From Sclerurus mexicanus (lineage: Eukaryota; Chordata; Aves; Passeriformes; Furnariidae), in the NCBI GenBank assembly GCA_013396755.1, contig VWZF01001679.1, forward strand, positions 712,274 to 776,273: a stretch of DNA of 64,000 bases, given 5' to 3'. The notes under the pieces are model-generated. The model was not told where the DNA came from. It did no database searches and was given only the letters and a program-made list of their open reading frames with translations. Below are positions 1 through 11,275 of this stretch, one piece after another. Position 1 is the stretch's first letter. Each line of letters begins with the position of its first letter. The position numbers and the translations under genes were made by a program.

Positions 1-2144
1 AAGTGGCAATGCCAGCTCAGGCTCCAGCTGGGTTGGCAGAGGCACACAAAAGTTATCAGAGCAGTGAGTGTATCAGAATGGTGGTCAGACTTGGAAACCA
101 CAAAGGCTGCGTGCAGGCAGACACCAACTCAAGCATGATTTAGGTCACATTTTTAAGGCAGCTGAATTCCCAATTATTCATGTACCTGGACACACAGGTT
201 TCCCACTCACATACTGAGATCACTCTAATTAACCACTCTATGTTCTTCTGAGTATCTCATATAATGCTCTTTACAATGCCCTGTGTTCTTAACTGGTAAG
301 ACCATCCTGGCTAACAGTTGCCATGCCTGCTGTCCTGGGCTGGACTCCAAGAGTTTTTACCAAACCTTGGACATAGGTGCACAAGGTTTTAACCAAACTT
401 CACCCTCTATGAACTCTGGGCTGTCCCTTGAACTCTTCTTCATGCTGAGCCCTATGTGATATAGGGATCAAAATTCTTAAGGCTGTTTTAGAGTGGGCAT
501 AGTCAGACTAAGTAACTCGAGCAATATTCAGGGTACTAAACATCTTCATTTATGAATATACCACTTAAAGTCTTCCTTAATCAAAGAACATCTCATCATG
601 ACACCACATTGCTAACTTTGATCTAAAGGCTTAATGAATCTTAAAGCCATAAACTAGGAAAACTTGTTCAACAATCAAACATTAAATAAACTAAAACTGG
701 CATGATTTGCTGTTTGTGATCAGCTTAGTGTCTGTCATTAAGTTTATTCAAGGTACCACATAAAATATAGCTGGCTTCAAGTTTGCGATTATTATTTTAA
801 TTAATCTTAATATTTCTCTAGATTTTGAAACGTAACTGACTGAAATATATCTTTCTAGTAACTAGACATGGGGAAGAGAACAGAAGTGACACTTAGCTTC
901 AAAAGAGAGGTGGATTTTTCAAGGAATTTAGAAAAGATCTCTCAAGACGAAATGTTGCATCTGTCACATGCAACTATGAAGGAAACAGCTTTACTTGATA
1001 CGTCTGAATTTGGAGCTGTGCTGCTGTTGGCATTCCTCTGAAGACTTTGAAGCAGAAAAGTAGAAGAAGAGTATTTGCTATATCCTACCAGCCTTTTGTA
1101 AGAGAAGCTTTGTGAAAATCCCACCGCCCTTCATGTCCGGCATGAACCTTAGAAGACAGCAAGAAGCAGTGGAGCCATTGGGACCCAGAAAGCACTCAGT
1201 GTTATTTTTGCTCTCTTGCGTTGGCATGCGTCTGTGCCCAGAAAAGCAATGTTGTCACTGCTTGCTCTACAGCTACCATATTAACTTTATTTGCTCTGTT
1301 TAATGTGTAACAGTGTGCTCACTGTCTGAGCCTGTTCAAACAATATAAAAACAGTGCAAGAAGCAGTAAAGGTCAGATGAATGTGGTGGGGTCCTTCTGA
1401 AAGTGCAGTGGGTACCAGTAGATTTTAGTAGCTAGGGACATTAAACTCACGTTACCTACCTGTGTCACAGATTAACCCATTCAATACTTTAGTTAATTCA
1501 TGCTCAGCTGATGCAGCTCACTATGGCAATGACAATCTATCCTATACAAAGAAGCTTTTCTTTAGCCAGCTAAGAAGGCAGATGCGGTTTTCACTACCAT
1601 GAAGGTGATTTTTGAATGAAACTTTTAAAGAGAGAGCAATAGGGCAAACATGGATCACTGAACACAAATTATAGAAAGATGAAGGCTTTTTGTGAAGGTC
1701 TAGTTCCCATTTTTAGTAGATAACTAGGTATCTCTTTCTTTGGTGCATAGATGATGGCTCCCACATACTTCAATGCAGAGCCTGTTAGAGCAGAGGCCTC
1801 ACAGCATTGAATGAATCCAGGGAATCTCATAGCAGAAAACCTGCAGAGAGGATCAGGAAACTCAAAAGCAAATCTGGAGCTTTGTATGAGTGGACATCCT
1901 GCCTCCGGCCGTAGATGTGATCAGAGGGCAGGGATCTGAGGGTCATGAAAGGATTGGTGCCATTGTGGAGTATGATGATCAGGGCCTTTTCTGTGAAGGC
2001 AACTGAGAGGTGGTGAGGGACAGGAGGGGGTGGCAGGAATGAAGGAGGATAGGATAGGATAGACCACTATGAAGATAAAAATGAAGAGGTAATGAAAGCA
2101 TGCTGAAGATGGTGACATCGAGCAACAGCAGGACAGGAGTGATT
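1..2144. other. Intergenic DNA, no gene recognised
   Basis: I see no exon with flanking splice signals and no protein resembling a known family. Short open frames (about 60-105 codons) occur on both strands but are of chance length and have no recognisable motifs. A short GGATA-type run lies near 2046-2062, just left of a CR1 fragment. The left edge of the window gives no sign of another serpin exon. Confidence 0.6.
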
Positions 2145-2321
2145 GGCCATTGGAATGGGCTGACCAGGGACATGGAGGGGTCCCCATCACTGGTGGTATT
2201 AAAAAAAGATTGGATGTGGCACTCAGTGCTATGGTCTAGCTGACAAGGTGGTGTTAGTTCATGGGTTGTACTGGATGATCTCAGAGGTTTTTCCAACCTA
2301 ATTGATTCTGTGGTTCTGTGA
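2145..2321 (+). mobile_element. CR1 LINE 3'-end fragment
   Basis: The sequence follows the end of an avian CR1 element in sense orientation: the 'ggaatgggctgaccaggga' motif, the 'ggatgtggcactcag' motif, then 'gatgatctcagagg' and 'tccaacctaa', ending in the short imperfect repeat 'gattctgtggttctgtg' typical of CR1 3' tails. Only the last ~180 bases are present, as expected for 5'-truncated, long-dead LINE copies. The left boundary is approximate. It encodes nothing intact. Confidence 0.85.
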
Positions 2322-5300
2322 CTTGACCATTTGGAAAATACACTGGCAGATTCTCATAGCCAATGCTACTTACATTATCCAAGTAAGAGACTGGTCACAG
2401 CAGAAAGTGAGCACAGTCCTTTTTCAGGGTGTGCTGTTGACCACACCCCATGCTGCAGTCCCATGTCAGCCCCGATCTGACCACCACAGTGAACAGAAAG
2501 AGCAACATTCCCCAAATGAAGGTGGGGCTGATATGAGAACCTGGCTCAGCCCAAACAGCCCCCAGCAACACTAACTTAGCATTACATTCTAAAATCAGGC
2601 CTCAGCAGAAGCAGGTGACAAGGTAGTTTTCTTCTCCTCTTTGAGCATCTCCATGGTCTTTGCAATGCTCTCCTGGGACTAAAATGGCCACATGCTCAAC
2701 TGCACAAAGGTTGGAGAAGCAAGAGATCTTTGAGGGTTTTCAAGTGTTTCCTCCATCTACTGAATGACTGTGACAGTAGTAGATGACCAAGCATCACTGC
2801 TTCAGAATCTTCTGGAGGATTCCCAGATGCTGCATGATGCTGTCACTATTTCTAGAAACTTCCAGAAAACTTCTGAGCCTGAAGCTAAACTCTGTGATTA
2901 TCAATTACCTAGAGAATAAATTAAAAAGGCAGAATTGATGAAAATGTTGAAGGGATAGAGATGCTTTGCCACCTCTAAGAGCATGGAACCCTTCCCACTG
3001 TAGGGGCAGCTTTGGTAAGGGAGGAAAGAGTTTTGTCTCCTGGGACACCTTTCTATGATTTCTGCTGCAGATAAGGACTTCTGCCACCCACTGCCTATCT
3101 GCCTAAACACACAGATGCACACACTGTTATTTTTAATACTTCCTTAATGTATTCAGACCCATCAGCTGGATCAGTCTTCCTTCTGACCACATCTCCTAGC
3201 TCTCTTGTTATGTCTAGCTCAGAAATAGCTATCCTCTTCAGGAAGAGAAAGAAAAGCTGCTTAGCAATAACGGTACTTTTCTGGAAGAATGTTGCACATA
3301 AATATTCACTTTCCACTCTCAATTTCTTTCATCTTCATAACACCTGAATTTGGGATCTCTAGCTGAGAAGCATTGAGAGCATATGACATACCTGGCTGTA
3401 TATAAATTCATGATACATACAGTTCACTGCCAAGGCAAAAATCTCAAAATATTCTAGGGTTGTTGCATGGGAACACTACTGGAAGCTGCTTCCTTTAATG
3501 TGCTAACTGATCATCTGTAAGTCACTTCCCACTTTGTGCAACTTCACGTAACACTTTTATTTTAGAAATATTTACCTGCATTTGGACCCAGAGTCCTTCA
3601 CTCCATGATCACCTTTGCCTAAAAGACACTCCTATTCCCAAGGTGCAGTGGTGTGCTGACTGGTCAAAACATGGAAGATCTGGACAGCTGATCTGCAAAT
3701 ATTAAAGAACAGAAAAAATCAGAAAGAACAAAGGGTGCCCTCACTGACATCACAACATGTTGGAACAAACATGGAAATTCCTGATGGAGTTCAAGGTGAA
3801 AAGATTGACTTTGTAGTATCTTCAATACTTGTAAATAGTACTAGGATGTTGCACTTAGCAATTATACCTTACATATTGAGCTTCTGGTAGAGAATAGGGT
3901 CTGGATGAGCAAACACCTACAGGAGAAAGAACATTTTGCAACAGATAGCCCTGTGATCCCAAGCCACTGCAGTGTGACCATCCTCAGAAGACTGAAAGTG
4001 ATTTCAAGAATCAGGAAACTCATCAGGGAAACAAGCTCTTCTCTTAGACAGAACCAGAAAATTAGCTTATCACAACAGATTCTAGTGCAGGTTTCCAGAA
4101 GGCTTTCTGGGGAAATCCTGAGGGTGAGGGACCTATGAAGCTATAGAGGGGTGTGAAGGGATTGTTGATTTCCTTATTCCAAATGCTTGTTATTAATCAT
4201 TTCAGTTAACAACACTTCAGAGACATTGAAGAAGATCCCTGCCCAGTGCGACTCTGAACATCAGCTCAGGTATTTTAATTCTGGAACCCTTGTGGCCCAC
4301 AACCATAGTTTTAAGAGGGAAAAAGCCAAACCAATAAACAAACAACAACAAAAAAACCCCAAACCAAAACAAAAACCACAAAAGCTTTGTGCTACTAAAA
4401 TTGGATCTGTCCATTTCCTTTCAGTGGAAAAAAAATCACCAGTCACTGCTCATCACTTCCCCTCCTCATTCTCCTTGCTGCTGCATGGACTGACAGCCGC
4501 AGCAGCACAGGGAATAGGGGTGTGCAGAAGCCACTGCAGGTGTCTAAACACAGATGTGCTCTAAATAATGTCACTGTCTCTAACTCCATCTTTGCCTCTC
4601 CTGGTTTTCTTTATGCACAGGCAAAAGTAGAATGGCTCAGTAGCATCACCAGCAGACATCCATGCTGCTTCTGTACTAACCATGGTAAGTGCCTGGCCAC
4701 TTTTCATTTTTTTGGCTATTGGATTGCCAAGTAAGAAGGCACAAGGGGTCCAACTTCCACGCTTCTACTACCAGGGCAAGGCAGCACCACATGAACTACA
4801 GTTCCACTAGTCTTTCCCTTTGTCTTTGCTCACAACTCACCAACTGCAGGAACATACCAGCTGGCCATTACCAGGGATGAGTTCAGAACTGTAACAAAGT
4901 GTTATGTTTAATGTCTAAGGGCAAAAAAAGATATAAATGATGTACTTTAGATACTTGCAGATTCCATGCTGCAGTTCATCATCTTATGGGCTATCTTGGT
5001 TTCTTGTTGGTTTTCTTCCACTTCTATTTTACTGGAAATTTCCCTTCTTGATCCTAACCAGAAACACAGACTTTTTTCTGCACTCTTTTTTTCCAAATGT
5101 GAAATCAAATTATTGAGAAAATCACTGTACATTTCACACTAGATCACCCTCCTCTGCTTAAACTACCTGAGTCCAAAAGACACAGGGCCTCCTCTGACTG
5201 ATTGAGGTGACTGATTTTCATCTCAGACCTGGGACCAGCTTCTCTCTCACACCCATCAATGTTGTTCTCCTTAAACACTTCTGAAGAAAGTTGAAAAAAC

Positions 5301-7259
5301 CTCCAAAACTCAAAGAGGTTTTGTAAGAGCAACACTATTAATAATATTTAATACTAATATAATAGTAATAATAATAATCAATAGTAATTGATTACTAGAA
5401 TTTTCCATGCACCATTGTGTCATCTATTCCTTGTACTTTCATGGCGTTCAGGAGTTTCCGTCACCAGAAACAGGACTCAGCTGCTGCTGAAGTGAGTGTG
5501 CGTGGGATGGGAGCCTTTCCCCTTGGAGGCAGGTTGGTGCCTGTACATAGTCCTCCACACCCTTCCCTAATTTCCCCTGGTCTCATCCCTGGATCTGCTC
5601 CTGAGTGAATGAAACACAACACCAGAGCAGTTCTAACAACCAGTTTCAAATTTGCCCTTTGGATGAAAAACATTATCAGAAAAACACTTCATTTTCTCTG
5701 TAAATGAGCTGTAAGTTTCTCCAAAAGATCAGCATGTTTTGTCTGACCCCAGATGAAAAACAGTGCATTACCGAGCTGAAGGAGGTACTGTAAGAGTCAG
5801 ACAGCATTTTAAAGAAGCTTTTAAATTACTGTTCCAGTTCAGAAACTGTCAAAATTAAATGCTTGAGTTTTTCATCTAAAAAGTATTTGGGGAGAAACTA
5901 TTCAGCAGATTCAGCAAAAGCTTCAGAAGTTGCTCTGTGCAACCTGACACACGTTTGGATGAAGATGAGTTTTGACAGGAAGATTTCATCCTTTCAAAGG
6001 CTCTTCCTTCTTTGCCATGCAGTTGACCTTCCCATAAGTATAAAACCCTCAGCATTTGTGAAAAAAAAACCCCGAGGCAATATCTACATTACTGGCTGTT
6101 CCTCAGGAATGATTATCTGTCCATGGTCCAGTTAATGTTTATGACATAATCCAGGTATATAACATTGTTCAACAGCTGAAGGAATGTGAAGAACAGGACC
6201 CCACAAGCTCTGCTTCTCTGACCTTCTCCCTGTATATTGGAAATAATTGACTAGAGCAGGAATATATGTCTCCAATAAATGGCCAGATTTAGAAACAGCT
6301 ACTGAGCACCAGATCTTCCACAGACTGAAACGTTCAGAGGCCCAAAAGCCCCAGCTGTTTCTTTTAGCTTGCTATCTCCAGTCACATCCATGGCCACCAT
6401 CTCCCAAAAGCTGGGTGAGTTTCTGAGAAGTCATAAAGAAGGTAGAAAGCATAAAGTCAAAATAAAACCACACAAGTCTTCTCATTATAAGCTAAACAAG
6501 ACTAACAATGAAGTTTGGCATGAAAATGCATTTTGCTGAATAAGAGGTATTTCAGACCATTCCTCTTCACCAAAAGACATAGGGTAACTCTTGCCTGCTA
6601 ATATCAGTGTACTATTAGGCCAGATTGTGTTGGATATGTCTGATTATGCCCAAGTTACTTGCGGTGATGGTCAAGACCAGCTGTGTATGCTACATGCCCA
6701 TGATCACCATCATGTAAATAGTAGCAAACAAAGTATAATCAATGTTAGCTAAAAACTGAGCTAAATCAATGCAGAATTTGCACAACTGTCTGTTTAGGTA
6801 TTAGGAAATACAGAAGTTAGTGTGGCACTGACAAATACGTCTCTAGATCCTCTGTGCAGATACCTTTAAATTTGCTTCTGGGAAGGCAATGAGTTTTTAT
6901 ATTGAAAAATTGCTGGATATTGTTTATCACAAATATATATCTGCGGTTGGAAGTGAGACTGAGGCCACAGAGTCAAGTTTTTTGCAACTTGTATCTATAC
7001 AACTTAGAGTTAAAAATTAAGAGTTGTGCTGGAAAGACAAAGACCATGGGTTGCACAGGCAGCTGATAACAAGGCAGAGGAATACAGAGATGGCAGGAAG
7101 AGCTGAATAGAAATGTAAGAAACATTTTCTCCCCAGCCTATAGGAAGGCACCCAGCCAAAAGTAAAAACCTTTAATAGAGGGAGGTGAATTCCTTCTTAC
7201 CCACAACAGGACCAGAGCAACTATGGGAAAGCCCCAATATCAATACAGTGGGAAGAAAA
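2322..7259. other. Intergenic DNA, no gene recognised
   Basis: About 4.9 kb without a supportable gene. Low-complexity patches include an A/C-rich run at about 4341-4383 and an ATA/AAT-rich stretch at about 5333-5395. Open frames such as 4187-4564 (+, 125 codons) overlap the A/C-rich run and have repetitive Lys/Pro/Gln content, so I treat them as chance. No tRNA, rRNA or splice-supported exon was seen. Confidence 0.55.
5333..5395. repeat. AT-rich simple repeat (imperfect AAT/ATA)
   Basis: A run of roughly sixty bases consists almost only of A and T with imperfect trinucleotide periodicity of the AAT/ATA type. It is ordinary microsatellite-like sequence in intergenic DNA, and no function is suggested. 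Confidence 0.7.
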
Positions 7260-7823
7260 AGGGATCAACTTGGGGCTACTCATAGATAAAAAGCTGGGCA
7301 TGCCCTGGGAATATGCACTTGCAGAACTCAAATCATACCCTGGGCTGCAGCAAAAGCAGTGAGGCCAGCAGGTCAAACAGGGGATTCTGCCTCTCTACTC
7401 TGCACTGATGAGACCCTACCCAGAGTGCTGCATCCAGCTCTGGAGTCTTCAGTACAGGAAAGACATGGACCTGTTGGCGTAAGTTCAAGAGGAGGGACAT
7501 GAAGATGATCAGAGGGGTGGATCAACTCTCCTGTGAAGGCAGGCTGAGGGGAGCTGAGGTTAGTTAAGCCTGCAGAAGAGAAGGCTCCAGGGAAACTTTA
7601 TTGAGGCCCTTCCGTACTTGAAGGGGGCTTATAAGAAAGTTGGGAACAAGTTTTTTAATAGGGCATGTTACAAGGGATAATGGTTTTAAAAGAACGTAAA
7701 TTTAGGCTAGATACGAGAAAGAAATTCTTTACAATGAGGGTGGTGAAATACTGGAACAGATTGCCCAGAGGGGTGGTACATGTACCATCCCTGGAAATAT
7801 TCAGGTGTCTGAACGGGGCTCTG
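7260..7823 (+). mobile_element. CR1 LINE fragment (5' part of a split copy)
   Basis: This matches the 3' portion of the CR1 second open reading frame and downstream region in sense orientation: 'gagaccctacccagagtgctgc', 'gaggctgagg'-like text, 'aagaaattctttacaatgag', 'tggtgaaatactggaacag' and 'gacggggctctg'-like text directly before the run of Ns. The frame is broken by stops. In CR1, the 'ggggctctg' motif is normally followed at once by 'agcaacctgatctagttg'. A cognate of that continuation appears about 850 bases to the right at about 8672, so this copy seems to have been split by a later insertion. Confidence 0.8.
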
Positions 7824-7959
7824 NNNNNNNNNNNNNNNNNNNNNNNNNNNNNNNNNNNNNNNNNNNNNNNNNNNNNNNNNNNNNNNNNNNNNNNNNNNNN
7901 NNNNNNNNNNNNNNNNNNNNNNNNNNNNNNNNNNNNNNNNNNNNNNNNNNNNNNNNNNN
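7824..7959. other. Assembly gap (136 Ns)
   Basis: The sequence is N at every base from 7824 to 7959. The gap starts exactly where a CR1 copy appears to be interrupted, which suggests that a repeat boundary broke the assembly. Open frames crossing it contain undefined residues and should be ignored. The true missing length is unknown unless the gap was sized from read pairs. Confidence 0.99.
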
Positions 7960-8671
7960 CTAAAACCAGCCTGGTGCACAAGACTTTGAATACCCATCCT
8001 GCTTTTTGAAGCAGGTTTTGACAGATAAGCTAGTCTGTGGGCTTGCAAGTCTGTGACTACCAGTCCATCACTTTATAAATCTAAAAGCTCAGTCCAGCTT
8101 TCATATGGCAGAGTCTTCCACATATTTCCTTGAAGTGTGGAGCTTCTCCCGTGAAGCAGGGATGCCTCTTCATGGTTACTCCCCAGGGGCTGAGAGAGAG
8201 AGATATGGTCGCTATCTCATATAGTGAGTTACATTGATCCCTATTTAATCATTGTTTCTTTTGCTAGCTTTGATACAATTGCTTCAATATAATTATGTTG
8301 ATACAGGGCTCTATACTACTTTATGCTATATTATAGCCTGCTAGTAGATTTTTAGCTTTTACATTGTGTAGTAAATAATTCTGATTGAGATCTTTAATCT
8401 GTTCACTTGTATGTTCATTTGTCATAATAAATAATTTATTTTATAAAAATATATCCATTTTGTCATTATTAAAAACCTCCAGGACAAAATGATTTAGTCA
8501 CATCTCTAAAATTTCTTAAATTAAAACCGCTGGCACGGTCCGAGTCTAAGACTGGATTCAGCAGCGCCTAAACCCTTTTCTGAGAAGGAGTTTAGAAAGC
8601 AAGGGAGTCCTTTCTGCACCTCATGATTCAAAAACAAGACTATTTTTAATAACTTTGTCTAAACCTTCCAG
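7960..8671. mobile_element. Putative mobile-element insertion (LTR-like?) inside a CR1 copy
   Basis: This ~710-base block, plus the gap to its left, lies between two halves of what reads as one CR1 copy. It has no CR1 similarity of its own. It is AT-rich in the middle, with a possible polyadenylation cluster (AATAAA-type, about 8425-8450), and has a distinct GC-richer end from about 8525 to 8640. Size and layout are compatible with a solo LTR of an avian endogenous retrovirus, but I could not define TG...CA ends or a target-site duplication because the left end is in the gap. No open frame of note is present. Confidence 0.4.
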
Positions 8672-8780
8672 TCTCCTGTGAAGCAATTTGATCTAGTTGA
8701 TGTTACTGCTCATTGCGGGAGGGCTGGACTAGATATCCTTTAAAGGTCCGTTCCAAACCAAACTATTCTGTGATACTGTG
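8672..8780 (+). mobile_element. CR1 LINE 3' end (3' part of the split copy)
   Basis: The sequence reads 'tttgatctagttgatgtt', then 'ctgctcattgcgggagggc', 'tggactagat', 'cctttaaaggtccgttcc' and 'actattctgtgat', which is the canonical CR1 3' end in sense orientation. It continues exactly from the point in the CR1 consensus where the 7260-7823 fragment stops. It is best read as the remainder of the same insertion, separated by a younger element. Confidence 0.8.
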
Positions 8781-9513
8781 GAGGTAACATCATATCAGTA
8801 GCAAACCCACTCCCCATTCTGGCCTCGCTGACCTGCAGCAAAGTGGGAGCTCAAAAAACTCCAGTGTGAGTGAAGCTATTTGACATCACAGGATCCTACA
8901 TTGCTACCATTCATCTGTTCAGTAGCTTGGGTGTGGGTGCTCATCACAAAGATACAGAACAGCCTAACAACACACCCTTTGTCAGTCAAACCATTGTATT
9001 TTCTGAAATATTTTCTTCTTCACAATCAGTATTTCCACTGCTTTTATAGAGTTAGTGTTGGGTAAGAGTTTCACCATGATTAGCTGAATACAAAAAGGCT
9101 TTTTCTTTGATTTGCCAGAGAGCTGAGGAAAAGGAGATAGGCAGTAGCTTGTGTCATCTCATTAAAATGCTAAATTATTCATAAAATATTCTCATAAAAA
9201 TAAACGTGGGAAACATCAAGTTCACAGATAAGTAAATGCAGATACTACAGATGTGAAAGATGTTCATGAATCAGATGCTTTCTCTAGTCACCTTTGGCAC
9301 TTCACCAAAACTGAGCAGCAGATCAGTAACTACAAAAAGCAGAACACATTTGAGAAAAACACTGATGAAGCCAAAGGTTTTGGTCCCATAGGCAAAGTGA
9401 TAATTCCTGCCAACATTTCACTCAGTTGTAGGAAGCACAATGCAAGAAGAGTAGCTGCAGTCCTGCCACATCTGACTCAGTGATGTCATCCAGCTCTCCC
9501 AGGTTCATGTCCA

Positions 9514-9619
9514 GTCACCTCTGTGATGCCCAGAGAGGTCCTAGGAGCACTGTGTGATGCTATCCTGTCACTTCTGTGATGCCCAGAGAGGTCCTAGGAG
9601 CACTGTGTGATGCTATCCT
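9514..9619. repeat. Tandem duplication, 2 x 53 bp
   Basis: Positions 9514-9566 and 9567-9619 are the same 53-base unit repeated head to tail, beginning 'gtcac' and ending 'gatgctatcct'. I can see one difference, C to T at the sixth base of the unit. The near-identity implies a recent duplication. The unit is not part of an open frame I can support. Confidence 0.95.
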
Positions 9620-11210
9620 CACTCAGCAGCAAGGGCGATGAGCAAGCTCTGCAGCTCTGGAACACCTTGGAGGAAAGAATCATCTTCAGTGAGCTTGTGA
9701 TTCCTGACCCAGTACTTGGAGTCTTTTATGTAAAGCTGTAAAAGTGCTGAGAGCTCTCTAAACCACAAAGTGTGGTGTGAGATACACTCTAGAGACATCA
9801 GCCTGTGGCTTTTTGGAGAATGCAGTGTTTAACTGCAACATAGTGAATACTGACAAGCATGTATGAGCACTTGAGTGCAGTCACTCTGCCTCTGAGAATG
9901 TGGCTCTACAGCACATTTGTAAGAAAGTACACAGAAATTTTGATGTCTCGGGTAATTTTTTCTATCATTTGCAGCAACAATATTGATAAGGGTACTTGTG
10001 AAAGACCTGAATTTGCAAGCATAGAATGGTAAATACAGTGGGTATGGGGTTCTGAACCCTATTGATGCTAAAAATAACAGTAATCCACCTAAAAGCTTTG
10101 TACAAGCCTAAAGCATGTCAAATTTCCAATGCCACCTGTAGCCTCAATTCCAAAAGTTTTTGCATTTGCCTAAATATGCTTGAAGCAGTTTTCCCAAGTA
10201 AGAGTACCTGGAGTTCCAGTGGCTGATGACCTATTTAAAAAGAATTTAGGACAAAAAATATTGTAAGTAATTTGCAAAGACATAATTACATTGTTATAAA
10301 ATTGTTGAGATTTTTATTGAAGATTTATTAAAGTATATGTGGGCATTTTGCTATCAGATACTTATACAAGACCCAGCAGGGGATTACTGCAGGGAACTTC
10401 CCCAAACAATTCATAATTCACAGTCAACACAGAGATTTTAGAGCTATGTTGCACACATTTGCTAGAATTAGAACTATATTCTGTATACTGTAGGTGTATT
10501 TATATACGGTATTTAACATGTGCTACAAATAACTACAAATGTTCCAGTCAGTAATTCTGGTGAGAAGGAAGAAAAAAGAAAACAAAGATAATGACAAAAT
10601 AATATTTAAATATGATAAAGAAGATAATTTTAAGCTGTAGCTGCTTCATCTTTTTTCTGAATGCCCCAGTATTTCTGATTGTGCAGAAAACATTCCACAA
10701 GTGAGATGCCCTAATAGAAAAAGAATATTCAAGCTTGTGTAACCCTCCCAAACACAGTATCATCTCCAAATGTAGTCTAGATGCTGATAAAAATACCAGA
10801 GAATAAGGGGAAAAGATTTAAGTTGGAGCAATTTTTTTCAGCAAAACCAATATAATTACAGAAAAATGTATATTTTTGGTGGTTATACATATAAGCTGTA
10901 AGAAATTCCACTCAGGAAAATCAAAACAAATTTCTGTCTCTGGTATCAGCTGGCAGCATGTTTCTGCATCCTTTTGACCAATGTGATACCCAGATGAGCA
11001 GGAGGGGAAGAGGAAGAGGGTTTTCCTGCAGATCACCAATCTGGTGCGTTATCTCTGAGGTGCCAATGTATTACAAACATCCTGGGGACAATGATTGGCT
11101 GCTGGGTCTTCACCTGGGGTTATCTTCCCTAGGAAATGCCAGTGAGTTATTTACCCCACCTGATGAAACGCAAATACATAGAGTGTTGGAAAAAGATAAA
11201 GAGCATTTTC

Positions 11211-11275
11211 CTTACAAAAAAATAAAAAGAAAAAAAAAGGGGAAAAAACAAAAAGAGAGAGAAAAAAAGAATTAC
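11211..11275. repeat. Purine (A/G)-rich low-complexity tract
   Basis: About 65 bases are almost exclusively A and G, with runs of A and short GA repeats. This composition generates spurious Lys-rich open frames on the + strand and Phe/Leu-rich ones on the - strand, which I have disregarded. Confidence 0.75.

Noticed and set aside
7655..8048. Open frames of 108-114 codons on both strands
   Set aside because: They run through the N gap, where residues are undefined, and the flanks are CR1 or other repeat sequence.
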